DNA of 26,537 nucleotides from DATLBA01 sp035527275 (GTDB lineage: Bacteria > Planctomycetota > Phycisphaerae > FEN-1346), in assembly GCA_035527275.1 (NCBI GenBank), contig DATLBA010000083.1, positions 1 through 26,537 on the forward strand. Reading direction: 5' to 3'. The position numbers were made by a program, and so were the translations under genes. How positions within the stretch are numbered: the stretch's first letter is position 1; the number at the start of each line of letters is the position of its first letter. The notes under the pieces were generated by a model, which was not told where the DNA came from, ran no database searches, and was given only the letters and a program-made list of their open reading frames with translations. Of this stretch, positions 13,355 through 22,034 are shown in pieces.

Positions 13355-15127
13355 TTACGTTTGGTCGCCGTCACCTTCCTGAGCAGGCGCGGCTTCGGGC
13401 TGTGGCGCCGGGCGGCCCTTGAGGAACGCTTCGGCCTTGGGTCGCTGCTCTTCGGTCAGGACGGCGAAGACTTGCTCGCGTGTTTCTCGTTTGAGTTCGT
13501 CGTAGCGGCTTTTCAGTTGCTCCATGCGTTGGCGCATCTGGTCGGCGCGCTCGTCGACAGGGACGTCCTCCAGCCCTTCGAAGGTTTCCTCGCTGATTTT
13601 TTGCATTTGCTCTGCGGCTTCCTTGAGGAGGTCCTTGATTTGCTGGACCTGCTGGTCGGTGAGTCCGAGTTCCTTCTGGGCGAGGGGAGTGGTGAGGCGC
13701 CAGAGGTCGTCGCCGGCCAGGCGAAAGCGCCAGCGTCGGCGTGCGATCTCTCCCAGTGTGTCGCGCTGTTCGGGTGTGAGGATTTCGGCGGCTTCCTTGA
13801 TCATGGCTTCGATGTCGGGTCGGGCCTCGCGGAAGGCTTGGGCGAAGGCGCGGCGCATTTCTCGTTGGCGGGCGCGGCGCTCCTCGGGGGATAGTTGCTC
13901 ATCGGGGTTTTCAGCGCCGAAGTCGAGCTGGGCCTGGTCGCGGATGCGATCCACCGTGGCCTGGACCTTTTCGTGAAGTTCCGTGATTCGGGTTTCCTGG
14001 TCGGGTGTGAGTTCAAGTTCAGCCCGCACCTCGGGGTCCTTCAGCAGGCGAAAATAGAGGTTCAAAGCGGCGCGATCTCGGCGTTCGGCCATCTGTTCGG
14101 CGCTGAATCTTTCCCGACCGGGTGCGCCGCCACGGCCGCGCCCCCAGCGCCGGTCGCCGGCGTCCTGGACGAGCCAGAAGCGCGCCTGGGGTTCGGGGGC
14201 GGCCGGCGTGAACGAGGCCGGGCCTTTCTTTTCGGAGCGCTCGCCTTTCGGGGTCCCCGGATGTTTTTGCCTCTGAAGTTTGGACCCCGCGTCCGGTTTC
14301 GGCGGGTGGGCGCCGGGCAGGGCCTCGAGCATTTTTCGGGCCTTTTCGCGCTGGTCGGTGGTCAGGATGTTCATGATGCGCTCGTGTGTCTGCCGCATCG
14401 CTTCGGCATGTTGCTTGTGGCACTCTCGCATCATCTCCATCGCGCGTTTGCGGCGTTCCTCGGGCGGGAGATTCTTCATCGCTTCCCGAGCCTTATTTTG
14501 CGGCGCTTCGATGTTGCGTCGGCATTCGGCGAGGACGCCGCGGATTTGCCGGACCTGGTTTTCATTGAGGCCGAGTTTTTCGGCGATTTTCGGCACGGTC
14601 AGCGCCCGAAGGCGGGCCATCGGCTCCATGCCACGGCGAGGGTGCTCGGCACCGGGTTCTGGGCGGCCGCCGGGGCGCATTGCACCCTCCGGCCCACGCT
14701 GCATCATCGGATGGCGCATCGGACCCTCCGGCCCAGGCCGCATCATCGGCGTGCGCTGTCGCTCGGCTTGCCGGCGGCGTTCGGCTTGTTGGCGGAAGAC
14801 GTTCGGCCGGTCGAGGCCCTTTGCGATGGTCGTCAGGAAGTTCGCCGCGTCCGGGCGAGCGATGATGACGACGGCGTTGGCCGGTTCGTTCAGCGCAATT
14901 GGCAGGCCCTCAAGCATGGACCTGACTTTGGGGTTGTTGGCCAACTGATTGAGCGTGTGCATGAACGATTCCGCCGGGATGTGTTTGAAGGCGAAGACAA
15001 CGGGTCTGGGCGGGGCTGCGCGCTTCGGGCGTTCGTCGGTGGCGGCCGATGCGACGGCGGTCCATCCGATGACGATGGCTGCGACCCAGAGGGCTGCGAG
15101 CAGCCCGTTCAGCGTTCGGCGTGTCAT
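13355..15127 (-). CDS. Periplasmic Spy/LTXXQ-like protein with repeated helical units
   Basis: A 590-residue exported protein. A signal peptide (LLAALWVAAIVIGWTAVASA) is followed by a short domain (VVFAFKHIPAESFMHTL...NAVVIIARPDAANFL). Then comes a Pro/Met/Arg-rich linker with the near repeats PMMRPGPEGPMRHP and PMMQRGPEGAMRPG. Three helical regions follow, each containing an LTXXQ/CpxP-like 'LGLNENQVRQI', 'LELTPDQETRI' or 'LGLTDQQVQQI' motif and LT(T/P)(D/E)QR ends. Spy/CpxP proteins are periplasmic chaperones or stress sensors. Here the array is much larger than the usual 150-residue member, so a different role (metal or protein binding) is possible. AAAGGAG lies seven bases before ATG 15127. 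Confidence 0.78.
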   Translation of the reverse strand: MTRRTLNGLLAALWVAAIVIGWTAVASAATDERPKRAAPPRPVVFAFKHIPAESFMHTLNQLANNPKVRSMLEGLPIALNEPANAVVIIARPDAANFLTTIAKGLDRPNVFRQQAERRRQAERQRTPMMRPGPEGPMRHPMMQRGPEGAMRPGGRPEPGAEHPRRGMEPMARLRALTVPKIAEKLGLNENQVRQIRGVLAECRRNIEAPQNKAREAMKNLPPEERRKRAMEMMRECHKQHAEAMRQTHERIMNILTTDQREKARKMLEALPGAHPPKPDAGSKLQRQKHPGTPKGERSEKKGPASFTPAAPEPQARFWLVQDAGDRRWGRGRGGAPGRERFSAEQMAERRDRAALNLYFRLLKDPEVRAELELTPDQETRITELHEKVQATVDRIRDQAQLDFGAENPDEQLSPEERRARQREMRRAFAQAFREARPDIEAMIKEAAEILTPEQRDTLGEIARRRWRFRLAGDDLWRLTTPLAQKELGLTDQQVQQIKDLLKEAAEQMQKISEETFEGLEDVPVDERADQMRQRMEQLKSRYDELKRETREQVFAVLTEEQRPKAEAFLKGRPAPQPEAAPAQEGDGDQT

Positions 15128-15270
15128 GAGTCATCTCCTTTCTTCTTGAGAACCGGTTCTGTGGCCCGTCGGCGTGCGACCTTCGCCGGGCCTCTGGGAA
15201 GCGAAACGGCAGGCCGGGGAGATTATTGCCCAAATGCCGGTTCGGTCGGCGTGTGGCTCTTATATTTGCG

Positions 15271-15750
15271 TCAGCGCTTGGCGGCGCGTGGGGTTTCGAA
15301 GAAGAGTTGGCCCTCGCTGCCGGTGACCATCGCCACGCGCGGGTCGGTGATGAAGTCGCCGAGGCGTTTCCAGTCGAACCTGTCCTGGTGGTAGTTGTTA
15401 TGCTGGTCGAGTTTGCTGCGGAAGGGCTCGAACGTGACTCGGTTTTCCGAAAGGATCCGCTCCCAGCCGGGGTTTCGCGGGTCGTCGGCGGTGCGGAGGA
15501 CTTCCGGGGTGCGCATGGAATGGAAGAAGGATCGCGGGTAGAGTCGGAACTTGGGCCGGATTTCCCGCGACAGATGGCGTGCCATGTATTCGAAGACCTG
15601 GTCGTGGGCTAGGCTTGCGATGATGATGACGTCGAATTGGTCCGCCAGGTCGAGAAGGGCCTGGAGGTTCATTCGCTGTTTGGTGAGGCCGCGCCACGTG
15701 GTGGTTTTGCGGAGCGGGGTGGTGGAAGTGAGTATCGCGATCTTTTCCAT
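15271..15750 (-). CDS. Unknown protein, 159 residues
   Basis: Not recognised. The start at 15750 opens on MEKIAILTSTTPLRK; the ribosome site is weak. The middle (LADQFDVIIIASLAHDQVFEYMARHL) has an alternating strand/helix look, and the C-terminus has HNNYHQDRFDWKRLGDFITDPRVAMVTG. Several His/Asp/Tyr are clustered, but there is no known motif. It lies 61 bases downstream of the next small gene on the same strand, with which it is probably co-transcribed. The same frame is open upstream to 16182, but that part is low-complexity Ser/Thr/Arg and overlaps a better gene, so it was not used. Confidence 0.55.
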   Translation of the reverse strand: MEKIAILTSTTPLRKTTTWRGLTKQRMNLQALLDLADQFDVIIIASLAHDQVFEYMARHLSREIRPKFRLYPRSFFHSMRTPEVLRTADDPRNPGWERILSENRVTFEPFRSKLDQHNNYHQDRFDWKRLGDFITDPRVAMVTGSEGQLFFETPRAAKR

Positions 15751-15811
15751 TGCTGGTCTGTCTGCCGGGAGTGGTTCGAAGGTGCGCGGACATCCCGCTA
15801 GCCGGCGGTTT

Positions 15812-16174
15812 TCAACCCAGGCTGTCTTTAGTATACCCCAACTCTTTGACGACCGCCAGGACTTCGCTCCAGGTCGGGAAGGGGCGGTTGAACTTTCGCT
15901 TGTATCGGTCGATGGCGCGGACGAACTCGATTTCTTCGAGCGTGAGGTTGCCTTCCTCAATACGCTGCTGGAAGGTCTCCTGGTCCTCTTTTCGTCGGAG
16001 TTGTCGTCGTCGGTCGGCGCCGCCTCGGCGGTCGCGGATGACGCGGCGGTCGGCAGCGTGTCGCCGTTCCGCGCCGCCGTAGTTACTCGGTTTGCCGCTG
16101 CGCCGGTCGCGGCTGGAGTGCCGGCTGTCGGCGAGCGTCTCGTCCAGCGTATCAAGCAAGTCGTCGCGCGACAC
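15812..16174 (-). CDS. Small Arg-rich protein with conserved C-terminal motif
   Basis: A 120-residue protein of a type commonly seen in planctomycetes. Residues about 18-60 contain ERR/DRR-like repeats (SRDRRSGKPSN, AERRHAADRRVIRDRRGG), strongly basic. Residues about 72-115, NLTLEEIEFVRAIDRYKRKFN followed by PFPTWSEVLAVVKELGY, form the compact conserved part. No function is established; the basic part may contact RNA or DNA. The start is GTG at 16174, with GAGGTG at suitable distance. It faces the plus-strand spermidine-synthase-like gene across 187 bases, so that space may hold divergent promoters. Confidence 0.7.
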   Translation of the reverse strand: MSRDDLLDTLDETLADSRHSSRDRRSGKPSNYGGAERRHAADRRVIRDRRGGADRRRQLRRKEDQETFQQRIEEGNLTLEEIEFVRAIDRYKRKFNRPFPTWSEVLAVVKELGYTKDSLG

Positions 16175-16361
16175 GATTTCACCTCACGCTCGGAAGACCT
16201 TGTCTGAGCCCTTGATGAGGATATCGGCCGTTTGCGGGCCGCCGATTAGCCGTTTTGGCAAGGACGAGCGGGACCATCGGCCCCGGAGGCCGCACGCCGG
16301 GAAAATCGGCTGGCAATGGTTCTGTCGGGCCGATACGCTGCACACGCGAGGACCGAAAGGG

Positions 16362-17327
16362 ATGGCGGTGAATCGAGCGACGGTGTGGGTCCTGATCGCG
16401 GGCGCGCTGGTCGTCGGGCCGGTGGCGCTCTGGGTGGCAGCCGAGAGCGCCGCGGAAGATGAGACGGTCGTCCGGTACGACCGGGAATCCAGGTATTACC
16501 GGATTCGCGTGGTGGACTATCCGGCCAAGGGTCGGCGGTGCCTGTATTTTTCGAAGTCGCGCGGCATTCAGTCGAGCATGATCCTGTCGGACCCGACGGC
16601 GCTGGACCTGAAGTATTCGCAGGCGATGATGGCGGCGCTGGCGCTGCATGAGGACCCACAGGACGTGCTTCTCGTCGGGCTGGGCGGCGCGTCGATTCCG
16701 AAGTTTCTCCAGAAGCATTTTCCCCAGATGCGGCAGGACATCGTCGAGATCGACCCGGACGTTGTCAAGGTGTGTCAGGAGTGGTTCGAGTTCCGCGGCT
16801 CGCCGCAGGTGCGCGTGATTGTGATGGACGGTCGCGTCTATCTGAAGCGCACCAGGAAAAAATACGATGTGATTCTGCTGGATGCGTATGCGGCGGACCA
16901 CATTCCGTTCCACTTGACGACGTTGGAGTTCGTCCATCTGGTCAAGGCGCACCTGAAGCCGGGCGGGCTGATGGCGTCCAATCTCTGGGAGCCGGCGGTC
17001 AACCGGTTTTACGCGGCGGAACTGAAGACGTTTCAGGTGACGTTTCCGCAGGTTTATCTGTTTCGCGCCGGCGAGTCGGGCAACCTGGTCATCTTCGGGA
17101 CCCGGCCCGAAGAGGTGATGACGGCGAAGGCGTGGGTGGACCGCGCAAAGGAACGGGTTGGCGGCCGCGACTGGGGTTTCGACCTCCCGGGTCTCATCGG
17201 CCGCTGGTATAAGCGCCTGACCGATCAGCGAATCGCCGAAGCGCCGCTGACGGACGACATGGCGCCGGTGAATACACTGAGGCATGAGCATCCGAAGTAT
17301 TTTGAGGAGGAGGCTCCGCCGCCATGA
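16362..17327 (+). CDS. Spermidine-synthase-like protein (membrane-anchored)
   Basis: A 321-residue protein. Residues 5-27 form a membrane anchor or signal. Residues about 36-250 are a spermidine-synthase/methyltransferase fold: GLGGASIPK (106-114) replaces the usual GGGDGG nucleotide loop, EIDP (129-132) holds the ribose-binding acid, VIVMDGRVYL carries the DGR, and LLDAYAADHIP (172-182) replaces the DxxDP catalytic loop. The loss of that Asp-Pro pair makes true polyamine synthesis doubtful; a related transferase acting near the membrane is likely. Its stop overlaps the start of the next gene (ATGA), so the two are coupled. The longer in-frame start at 16092 has no support. Confidence 0.82.
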   Translation: MAVNRATVWVLIAGALVVGPVALWVAAESAAEDETVVRYDRESRYYRIRVVDYPAKGRRCLYFSKSRGIQSSMILSDPTALDLKYSQAMMAALALHEDPQDVLLVGLGGASIPKFLQKHFPQMRQDIVEIDPDVVKVCQEWFEFRGSPQVRVIVMDGRVYLKRTRKKYDVILLDAYAADHIPFHLTTLEFVHLVKAHLKPGGLMASNLWEPAVNRFYAAELKTFQVTFPQVYLFRAGESGNLVIFGTRPEEVMTAKAWVDRAKERVGGRDWGFDLPGLIGRWYKRLTDQRIAEAPLTDDMAPVNTLRHEHPKYFEEEAPPP

Positions 17328-18028
17328 TTCGCATCCTTGTTCTGGTTGCGGTGTTCTTTTCTGGCGCGGCCTTGATGAGCCTCGAGATGGCGGGCTTTCG
17401 GCTGGTCCAGCCGGAATTCGGGAGCAACATTGTGGTCTGGGGCAGCCTGATCAGCGTCTTTCTGGGAGGATTGGCGCTGGGGGCCTTTCTGGGCGGGCGT
17501 TGGGCGGACTATCGCCCCGCCCTGTGGAAACTCGGCGTGATTCTCGCTTGCGGCGGGGCGGTGGCGCTGGCGATCCCAGCGTATTCGGATGCCGTGCTGG
17601 ATTGGACTTTCCCCGGCGAGGGGGCGCCGCTGCCGACCGAGTGGAACGCCGGCGGCGAGGGCGCACGCGCCGCCGAAGGCACCCTCCGCGTCTACATGCC
17701 GCCGGACCTGCGGTGGCCGACCCTTTGGGCCGGGATCCTTCTTTTTCTTGTGCCGTCGGTGTTCTTGGGCATGACGTCGCCATATGCGGCAAAACTGCTG
17801 ATACGCGCCCTGCCGCGCGTGGGCCGCGGCGTGGGGAACGTTTCGGCAATCTCCACGCTTGGGGCAATCGTCGGCACGCTAGGGACGGCTTTCTATCTGG
17901 TGGCGTGGGTGGGGACGCGGTGGCTGCTGGCCTCGAACGGGCTCGTCCTGCTTTGCTTCGGAGCGATGCTGGGCCTGGCGGACCTCGCGGCGCGGAGAGG
18001 GAGGGATTCGAACCCCCGGTCCCGATAA
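17324..18028 (+). CDS. Membrane half of a spermidine-synthase-type fusion family
   Basis: A 234-residue polytopic protein with about six helices. It opens with ILVLVAVFFSGAALMSLEMAG, FRLVQPEFGSNIVVWGSLISV and FLGGLALGAFLGGRWAD, matching the N-terminal membrane part of large fused membrane/spermidine-synthase proteins (usually membrane part first). Here the parts are separate genes in the reverse order. SVFLGMTSPYAAKLL and GNVSAISTLGAIVGTLGTAFYL are the second conserved motif block. The last 10 residues (GRDSNPRSR) come from a tRNA-like sequence on the opposite strand, so the native C-terminus was probably displaced. Confidence 0.82.
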   Translation: MIRILVLVAVFFSGAALMSLEMAGFRLVQPEFGSNIVVWGSLISVFLGGLALGAFLGGRWADYRPALWKLGVILACGGAVALAIPAYSDAVLDWTFPGEGAPLPTEWNAGGEGARAAEGTLRVYMPPDLRWPTLWAGILLFLVPSVFLGMTSPYAAKLLIRALPRVGRGVGNVSAISTLGAIVGTLGTAFYLVAWVGTRWLLASNGLVLLCFGAMLGLADLAARRGRDSNPRSR

Positions 18029-18077
18029 ATCGGGACGCCGGTTCTGGACGGCCGGTTCCTCCACCTTTTCGCCCTCC
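17993..18077 (-). tRNA. tRNA-like sequence, class II, probably degenerate
   Basis: Read on the minus strand: GGAGGGC 5' acceptor (18077-18071) against CCTCTCC (18000-17994) with one wobble and one mismatch; a long variable arm GTCCCGA/TCGGGAC (18036-18019); a T-arm GGGGG-TTCGAAT-CCCTC (18018-18001). That is the 3' half of a serine/leucine-type tRNA. The D-arm is not recognisable, and the anticodon stem pairs poorly (GCCG/CGGC with an eight-base loop), so no anticodon is assigned. CCA is not encoded. Probably a decayed tRNA or an integrated tRNA fragment. Confidence 0.45.
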
Positions 18078-18239
18078 GCACACCGGATTTTGGCCGTGCA
18101 CTTCTTGCAATGACCGTGTTCCAGTGATAAAGTGCCATGCTCGAACGGTCCGGGTCGTGCGGGCGGGGCGAGCGTGTGCGCAGACCGGGTGGGGGCGTTG
18201 GAGGGCCCGCTGGGCCGTCCGAGGGTTAGGCAGACATTC

Positions 18240-21146
18240 ATGAGCGCAAGGGCAATCGCCCTGGGCATCCTGCTGGGCGTGCTGGTCGCCAGCGTCACCT
18301 ACTTTAACGACGCCGTTATCGCTCAGACGTTCCTCATCGGGAACTTCCTTCCGATCGGGGTGTTCGGGGCGCTGATGATTCTGCTGATGCTCGTGAATCC
18401 GGCGCTGCGGGCGCTGGGGAAGGGCTGGCCGCTTCGCCCGGGCGAACTGGCGGTGATTACAGCGTTGGGCCTGGCGGTGTGCGGCTGGCCGTCGTCAGGC
18501 TTCTTCCGAACGTTCACGACGAACCTCGCCATGCCATCTCACCTCATCAAGGACAAGGCCTCCTGGCAGGAGGCGCACGTGATGTCGTACGTTCCGGGCG
18601 GTTCGCCGCTCCTGGGCGAAGGACACGTCCAGGATTGGACGGGCCTGGCATCGCGTCTGGCGCGGGTCGGGCAGGGCGAGGGGAACCCGGCCGACCGGCT
18701 CGCCTGGAACCTCCTGACGGAGGACGCGCGGCGGCTCCTCGCGGAGGTGCATGAGAAAGGTCGGGTCCGAGAGGGGGAAAAGCGGGAGGTCCTGAAGGGC
18801 CTGAATCAGATCATCGAGAGTCGCGACTTCTACACGTCGTGGCTGGATGCGCGGGGCGTCCGGTCGGCCGAGGTGGATGCGATCAAGGAGGAAGGCGAGT
18901 TCCGCCGGGCCCTTGACGGCGCGGATCTGCCCGCGTGGGCGCGGACGCTCCTGGCCGAGCGGTGGACGCTGGGCCGGAAACGCGAGGTGCTTCAGTCGCG
19001 GCATGGGGCGCTGGACGAGCAGCGGAAGACGCTTCTTGAGAACCAGACCTCCGAACGGGAGCGGTTGAAGGTGGAACTGGCGCCGCTCCGAAAGGGCCGC
19101 GAGACGCTCGCGCGCGAACTGGAAGCGGCCGAGAAACGCGAGGACCTGCTCCGCAAGGCACAATTGGGGATCGAGCAGGCGCCGGACCTTGAAATGGACG
19201 CGCTCGGCCGGAAGATCGCCACCCTGAAGGCGCAGACGGCCGAACTGGAGGTCAAGATTCGGCCGCTGGACAAGCGCCTCGCTCGCCTCGACCATGAGGT
19301 CGGGTACTACGACAACGAGATGCAGCGGATGGTGAAAGAGGTGGAGTCCCTGGACCGGCGGACCGGGACGCCGAACCGCATCGGGCGGATCGAGAAGGAG
19401 ATGAACCGGGCGCTTCTGGCGCACCTGTATCCTGAGGCACTTCTCGATGTGCCAAAGGGCCAGGGTGCGCTGCTGGCCGGCGGCGAGGCCGACCCCTTTG
19501 CCGTCGAGATCCTCCAGCAAGGCTGGCACGGGAAGCGCCTTCTCGGCCTGACCGACCTGCCGTGGGACACCTGGTGGCCGACGCTCCGATTGTGGGGCGG
19601 CGTGGCGATTCTGATGGCCCTGGCGGTCCTGTGCCTGGTGCTGATCGTCCATCCCCAATGGTCGAAGCGCGAACTGCTCGCGTACCCGATCGCGCGGTTC
19701 GTGGAGGAGGCGACGGCCCCGGCGCCCGGCAGCCGGATGCCGGCAGTCCTGGCCTCGAAGTTGTTCTGGTACGGTTTTGTCGCCCTGCTGGTCCTGCATC
19801 TGGTGAACGGCCTGAACAGGTGGAACCCGGAGACGTTCTTCATCAAGATTCCAACACAGTTTTATTTTTCACCATTGAAGACGCTGTTCCCGACGGCATC
19901 CATAGTGGAGGAAGGCGGCGGCCTGTGGGCGCCGACGATCTACCTGGTGATCGTGGCGTTTGCGTTTTTCTTGAACACGGACGTCTCGCTGAGCATTGGG
20001 CTTGCAAACTTGGCGTGGGTGGTGTTCGGCTCGTTTCTCGTCGGCGCCGGCATTGCCCTCCAGTCGCCTTACTTCGGCAGCGAGAACGCAAACCTGATCT
20101 TGTTCGGCGCCTACCTGGGGATGGCGGGCATGCTGCTGTATCTCGGTCGGCGGTATTACCTGAACGTGGCGGCCAGCGCCATTGGCCTGCCGCGGAAGGT
20201 CGACACGCCCGCCTATGCCACCTGGGCGGCACGGGGGCTTGTGGTCTGCCTGGGGCTGGCGGTGTTTCTGCTTGTCCAAGGAGGCCTGGACTGGTTCCTG
20301 GCCCTCCTCCTGGTGCTCCTGGTGCTGTTGACGATGCTGGTTATGACGCGGGTCAACGCAGAGACGGGGGCGCCCTTCCTCCAGGCGTACTGGCTGCCGG
20401 CGCCGATGATCGCCGCCGTGCTGGGGGCCCGGGCCGTCAGCCCGCAAGGCTACATCATGCTCGCCATCGCCACTGTCATCCTCGTGGGCGACCCGCGCGA
20501 AACCCTTATGCCGTATCTTGCCAATGCCCTCCGGATAGGCGAAAACGCCGGCAAAGCGTCGCCCGCGCGCGTCGGGCGATGGCTCCTGGTGATGGTGATC
20601 GTCGGCTTCGTCGTCGCCCTCGTCGTTACGCTCCTGTTCCAATACAACCTTGGCATCAATCACCGCGACAGCTGGGCCGCCAAGGGCCTCCCGGAACTCT
20701 TCGTCAACGCCACGACCACCCACATCTCGAAACTGGCGGCACATGGCCAGGTCGAAGCGGCCACCGTCACCGGGGGCCTGGAGGCCTTGAAGTTTATCAA
20801 CCCCGACCCGGCGACGCTGGCGTGGATCGCGGCGGGGCTGGCGCTGGTGGTCGGCTTTTCGCTGGCGCGCCTGCGCATCTCGTGGTGGTTCATCCACCCC
20901 GTCCTGTTTGTCGTCTGGGGGACGTATCCGGGGTACCGCATCGCCGCGTCGTTTTTCGTCGGCTGGGCCATCAAGGCCGTCACCGTCAAACTCGGCGGCG
21001 CGAAGGGGTACCAGAGCGTCAAGCCGCTCATGATCGGCGTGATTGCGGGCGAGTTGCTGGCAGCCATCGGGTGGATTATCGCGGGTGCGGTTTACTACTG
21101 GGCGACGGGGCAAATTCCCCCGCAGTACAACATTATGCCGGGTTAA
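18240..21146 (+). CDS. Large OPT-like membrane protein (DUF6785/DUF6784 type)
   Basis: A 968-residue polytopic protein. Three N-terminal helices (about residues 5-90) are followed by a soluble insertion (about 95-440) with a strong coiled coil around residues 257-370 rich in Glu/Arg/Leu heptads. Then about twelve helices from residue 445 (WGGVAILMALAVLCLVLIVHP) to the end follow, including MTRVNAETGAPFLQAYW and a C-terminal IGVIAGELLAAIGWIIAGAVYYW. This resembles the DUF6785/DUF6784 group, related to oligopeptide transporters; the substrate is unknown. The ATG at 18240 opens directly on the first helix; a longer frame from 18132 adds only non-helical residues. First gene of the six-gene operon, ending 12 bases before the next. 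Confidence 0.8.
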   Translation: MSARAIALGILLGVLVASVTYFNDAVIAQTFLIGNFLPIGVFGALMILLMLVNPALRALGKGWPLRPGELAVITALGLAVCGWPSSGFFRTFTTNLAMPSHLIKDKASWQEAHVMSYVPGGSPLLGEGHVQDWTGLASRLARVGQGEGNPADRLAWNLLTEDARRLLAEVHEKGRVREGEKREVLKGLNQIIESRDFYTSWLDARGVRSAEVDAIKEEGEFRRALDGADLPAWARTLLAERWTLGRKREVLQSRHGALDEQRKTLLENQTSERERLKVELAPLRKGRETLARELEAAEKREDLLRKAQLGIEQAPDLEMDALGRKIATLKAQTAELEVKIRPLDKRLARLDHEVGYYDNEMQRMVKEVESLDRRTGTPNRIGRIEKEMNRALLAHLYPEALLDVPKGQGALLAGGEADPFAVEILQQGWHGKRLLGLTDLPWDTWWPTLRLWGGVAILMALAVLCLVLIVHPQWSKRELLAYPIARFVEEATAPAPGSRMPAVLASKLFWYGFVALLVLHLVNGLNRWNPETFFIKIPTQFYFSPLKTLFPTASIVEEGGGLWAPTIYLVIVAFAFFLNTDVSLSIGLANLAWVVFGSFLVGAGIALQSPYFGSENANLILFGAYLGMAGMLLYLGRRYYLNVAASAIGLPRKVDTPAYATWAARGLVVCLGLAVFLLVQGGLDWFLALLLVLLVLLTMLVMTRVNAETGAPFLQAYWLPAPMIAAVLGARAVSPQGYIMLAIATVILVGDPRETLMPYLANALRIGENAGKASPARVGRWLLVMVIVGFVVALVVTLLFQYNLGINHRDSWAAKGLPELFVNATTTHISKLAAHGQVEAATVTGGLEALKFINPDPATLAWIAAGLALVVGFSLARLRISWWFIHPVLFVVWGTYPGYRIAASFFVGWAIKAVTVKLGGAKGYQSVKPLMIGVIAGELLAAIGWIIAGAVYYWATGQIPPQYNIMPG

Positions 21147-21158
21147 GGGAGCGAACGA

Positions 21159-22034
21159 GTGGAGACGGCGGCGGTCAGCGCGTCCGAAGAAATCGTGTGG
21201 CTGGGCATGAGGCTCGTCGTGCCGGCCGGCTGGGAGATCCTGCGCCACTCGGTCCGCAGCCAAAAGGGACGCCTGGTGCTGATGGACCGGCGGCGCCAGC
21301 GCCTGCAACTGTCGTGGGTCCGGATGCCGACGGCGCCGGCCCTGGACCGGGCGATGGCCGATTACCGCTCGCGCGACCTGGAGGAGAAGGCGGACCGGAC
21401 GTTCTCCCCCTTGCCGAGCGTCGGGCGATGGCGCGGCTTCCGCCGTCACGACGAGCGTGCCGTCCTGACACGCGCCGGGCAGTATGATGCGCGGCTCGAG
21501 CGGTGGGTGGAGATGGCCGTCGAATGGCCCGAGGGACTGGACGCGGAACTGGAGGAACGGATTTTGCGAGGCTTCGGCGTCGAGGGCGAGGCGGACGGGC
21601 GGCGCTGGCGTGCCTTCGGTTTGAACGTGCGGACGCCCCCGCGGTGGGTCCTCGAAACGGCGGACGCCAAACCCGCGGACGTGACTTTTACGTTCCGCGA
21701 AGGCCGGCGCGCCGCCAGCATCCGCCGCATCGGCGCCACGGAGGTCTGGTACGAAGGGAACCTGGAAGGCTTCCTGCGGAAGGAAGCAGCCGGGATGAAG
21801 GTCAAGGTCTCGGCGCCGAAGCACAACAGGCATCCGGCGTGCCTGGGGGAGAGCCGGCAGACCCGCTCCCGCCTGGGCGAATGGCTGGGCCTGGGGCGGT
21901 TGCAGCTGGACCTGGTGTGGCTGTGTCCGGTGGCGCACGCGATGTTTCACGTGACGACACACGCGCGGGGCGCCGCCGTGCTGCCCGAACAGTTCGTCGT
22001 CCGGTGCTGCGGCCGAGGCGGAGGCGAGCGGTGA
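21159..22034 (+). CDS. Unknown protein in the PqqD/ABC operon
   Basis: A 291-residue soluble protein with a GTG start at 21159 and GGGAG upstream. No family is recognised. It appears to have two similar halves: MRLVVPAGWEILRHSVRSQKGRLVLMDRRRQRLQLSWVR (about 17-55) and FGLNVRTPPRWVLETADAKPADVTFTFREGRRAASIRRI (about 154-192), each a 'PxxW...G...' strand pattern, suggesting an internal duplication. Its stop overlaps the start of the PqqD-like gene (GTGA). The position between the OPT-like gene and PqqD suggests it serves this operon. Confidence 0.7.
   Translation: METAAVSASEEIVWLGMRLVVPAGWEILRHSVRSQKGRLVLMDRRRQRLQLSWVRMPTAPALDRAMADYRSRDLEEKADRTFSPLPSVGRWRGFRRHDERAVLTRAGQYDARLERWVEMAVEWPEGLDAELEERILRGFGVEGEADGRRWRAFGLNVRTPPRWVLETADAKPADVTFTFREGRRAASIRRIGATEVWYEGNLEGFLRKEAAGMKVKVSAPKHNRHPACLGESRQTRSRLGEWLGLGRLQLDLVWLCPVAHAMFHVTTHARGAAVLPEQFVVRCCGRGGGER

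Noticed and set aside
15751..16182. Long N-terminal extension of the 159-residue unknown gene
   Set aside because: The extension is Ser/Thr/Arg low-complexity and is the shadow of the better-supported 120-residue gene in another frame.
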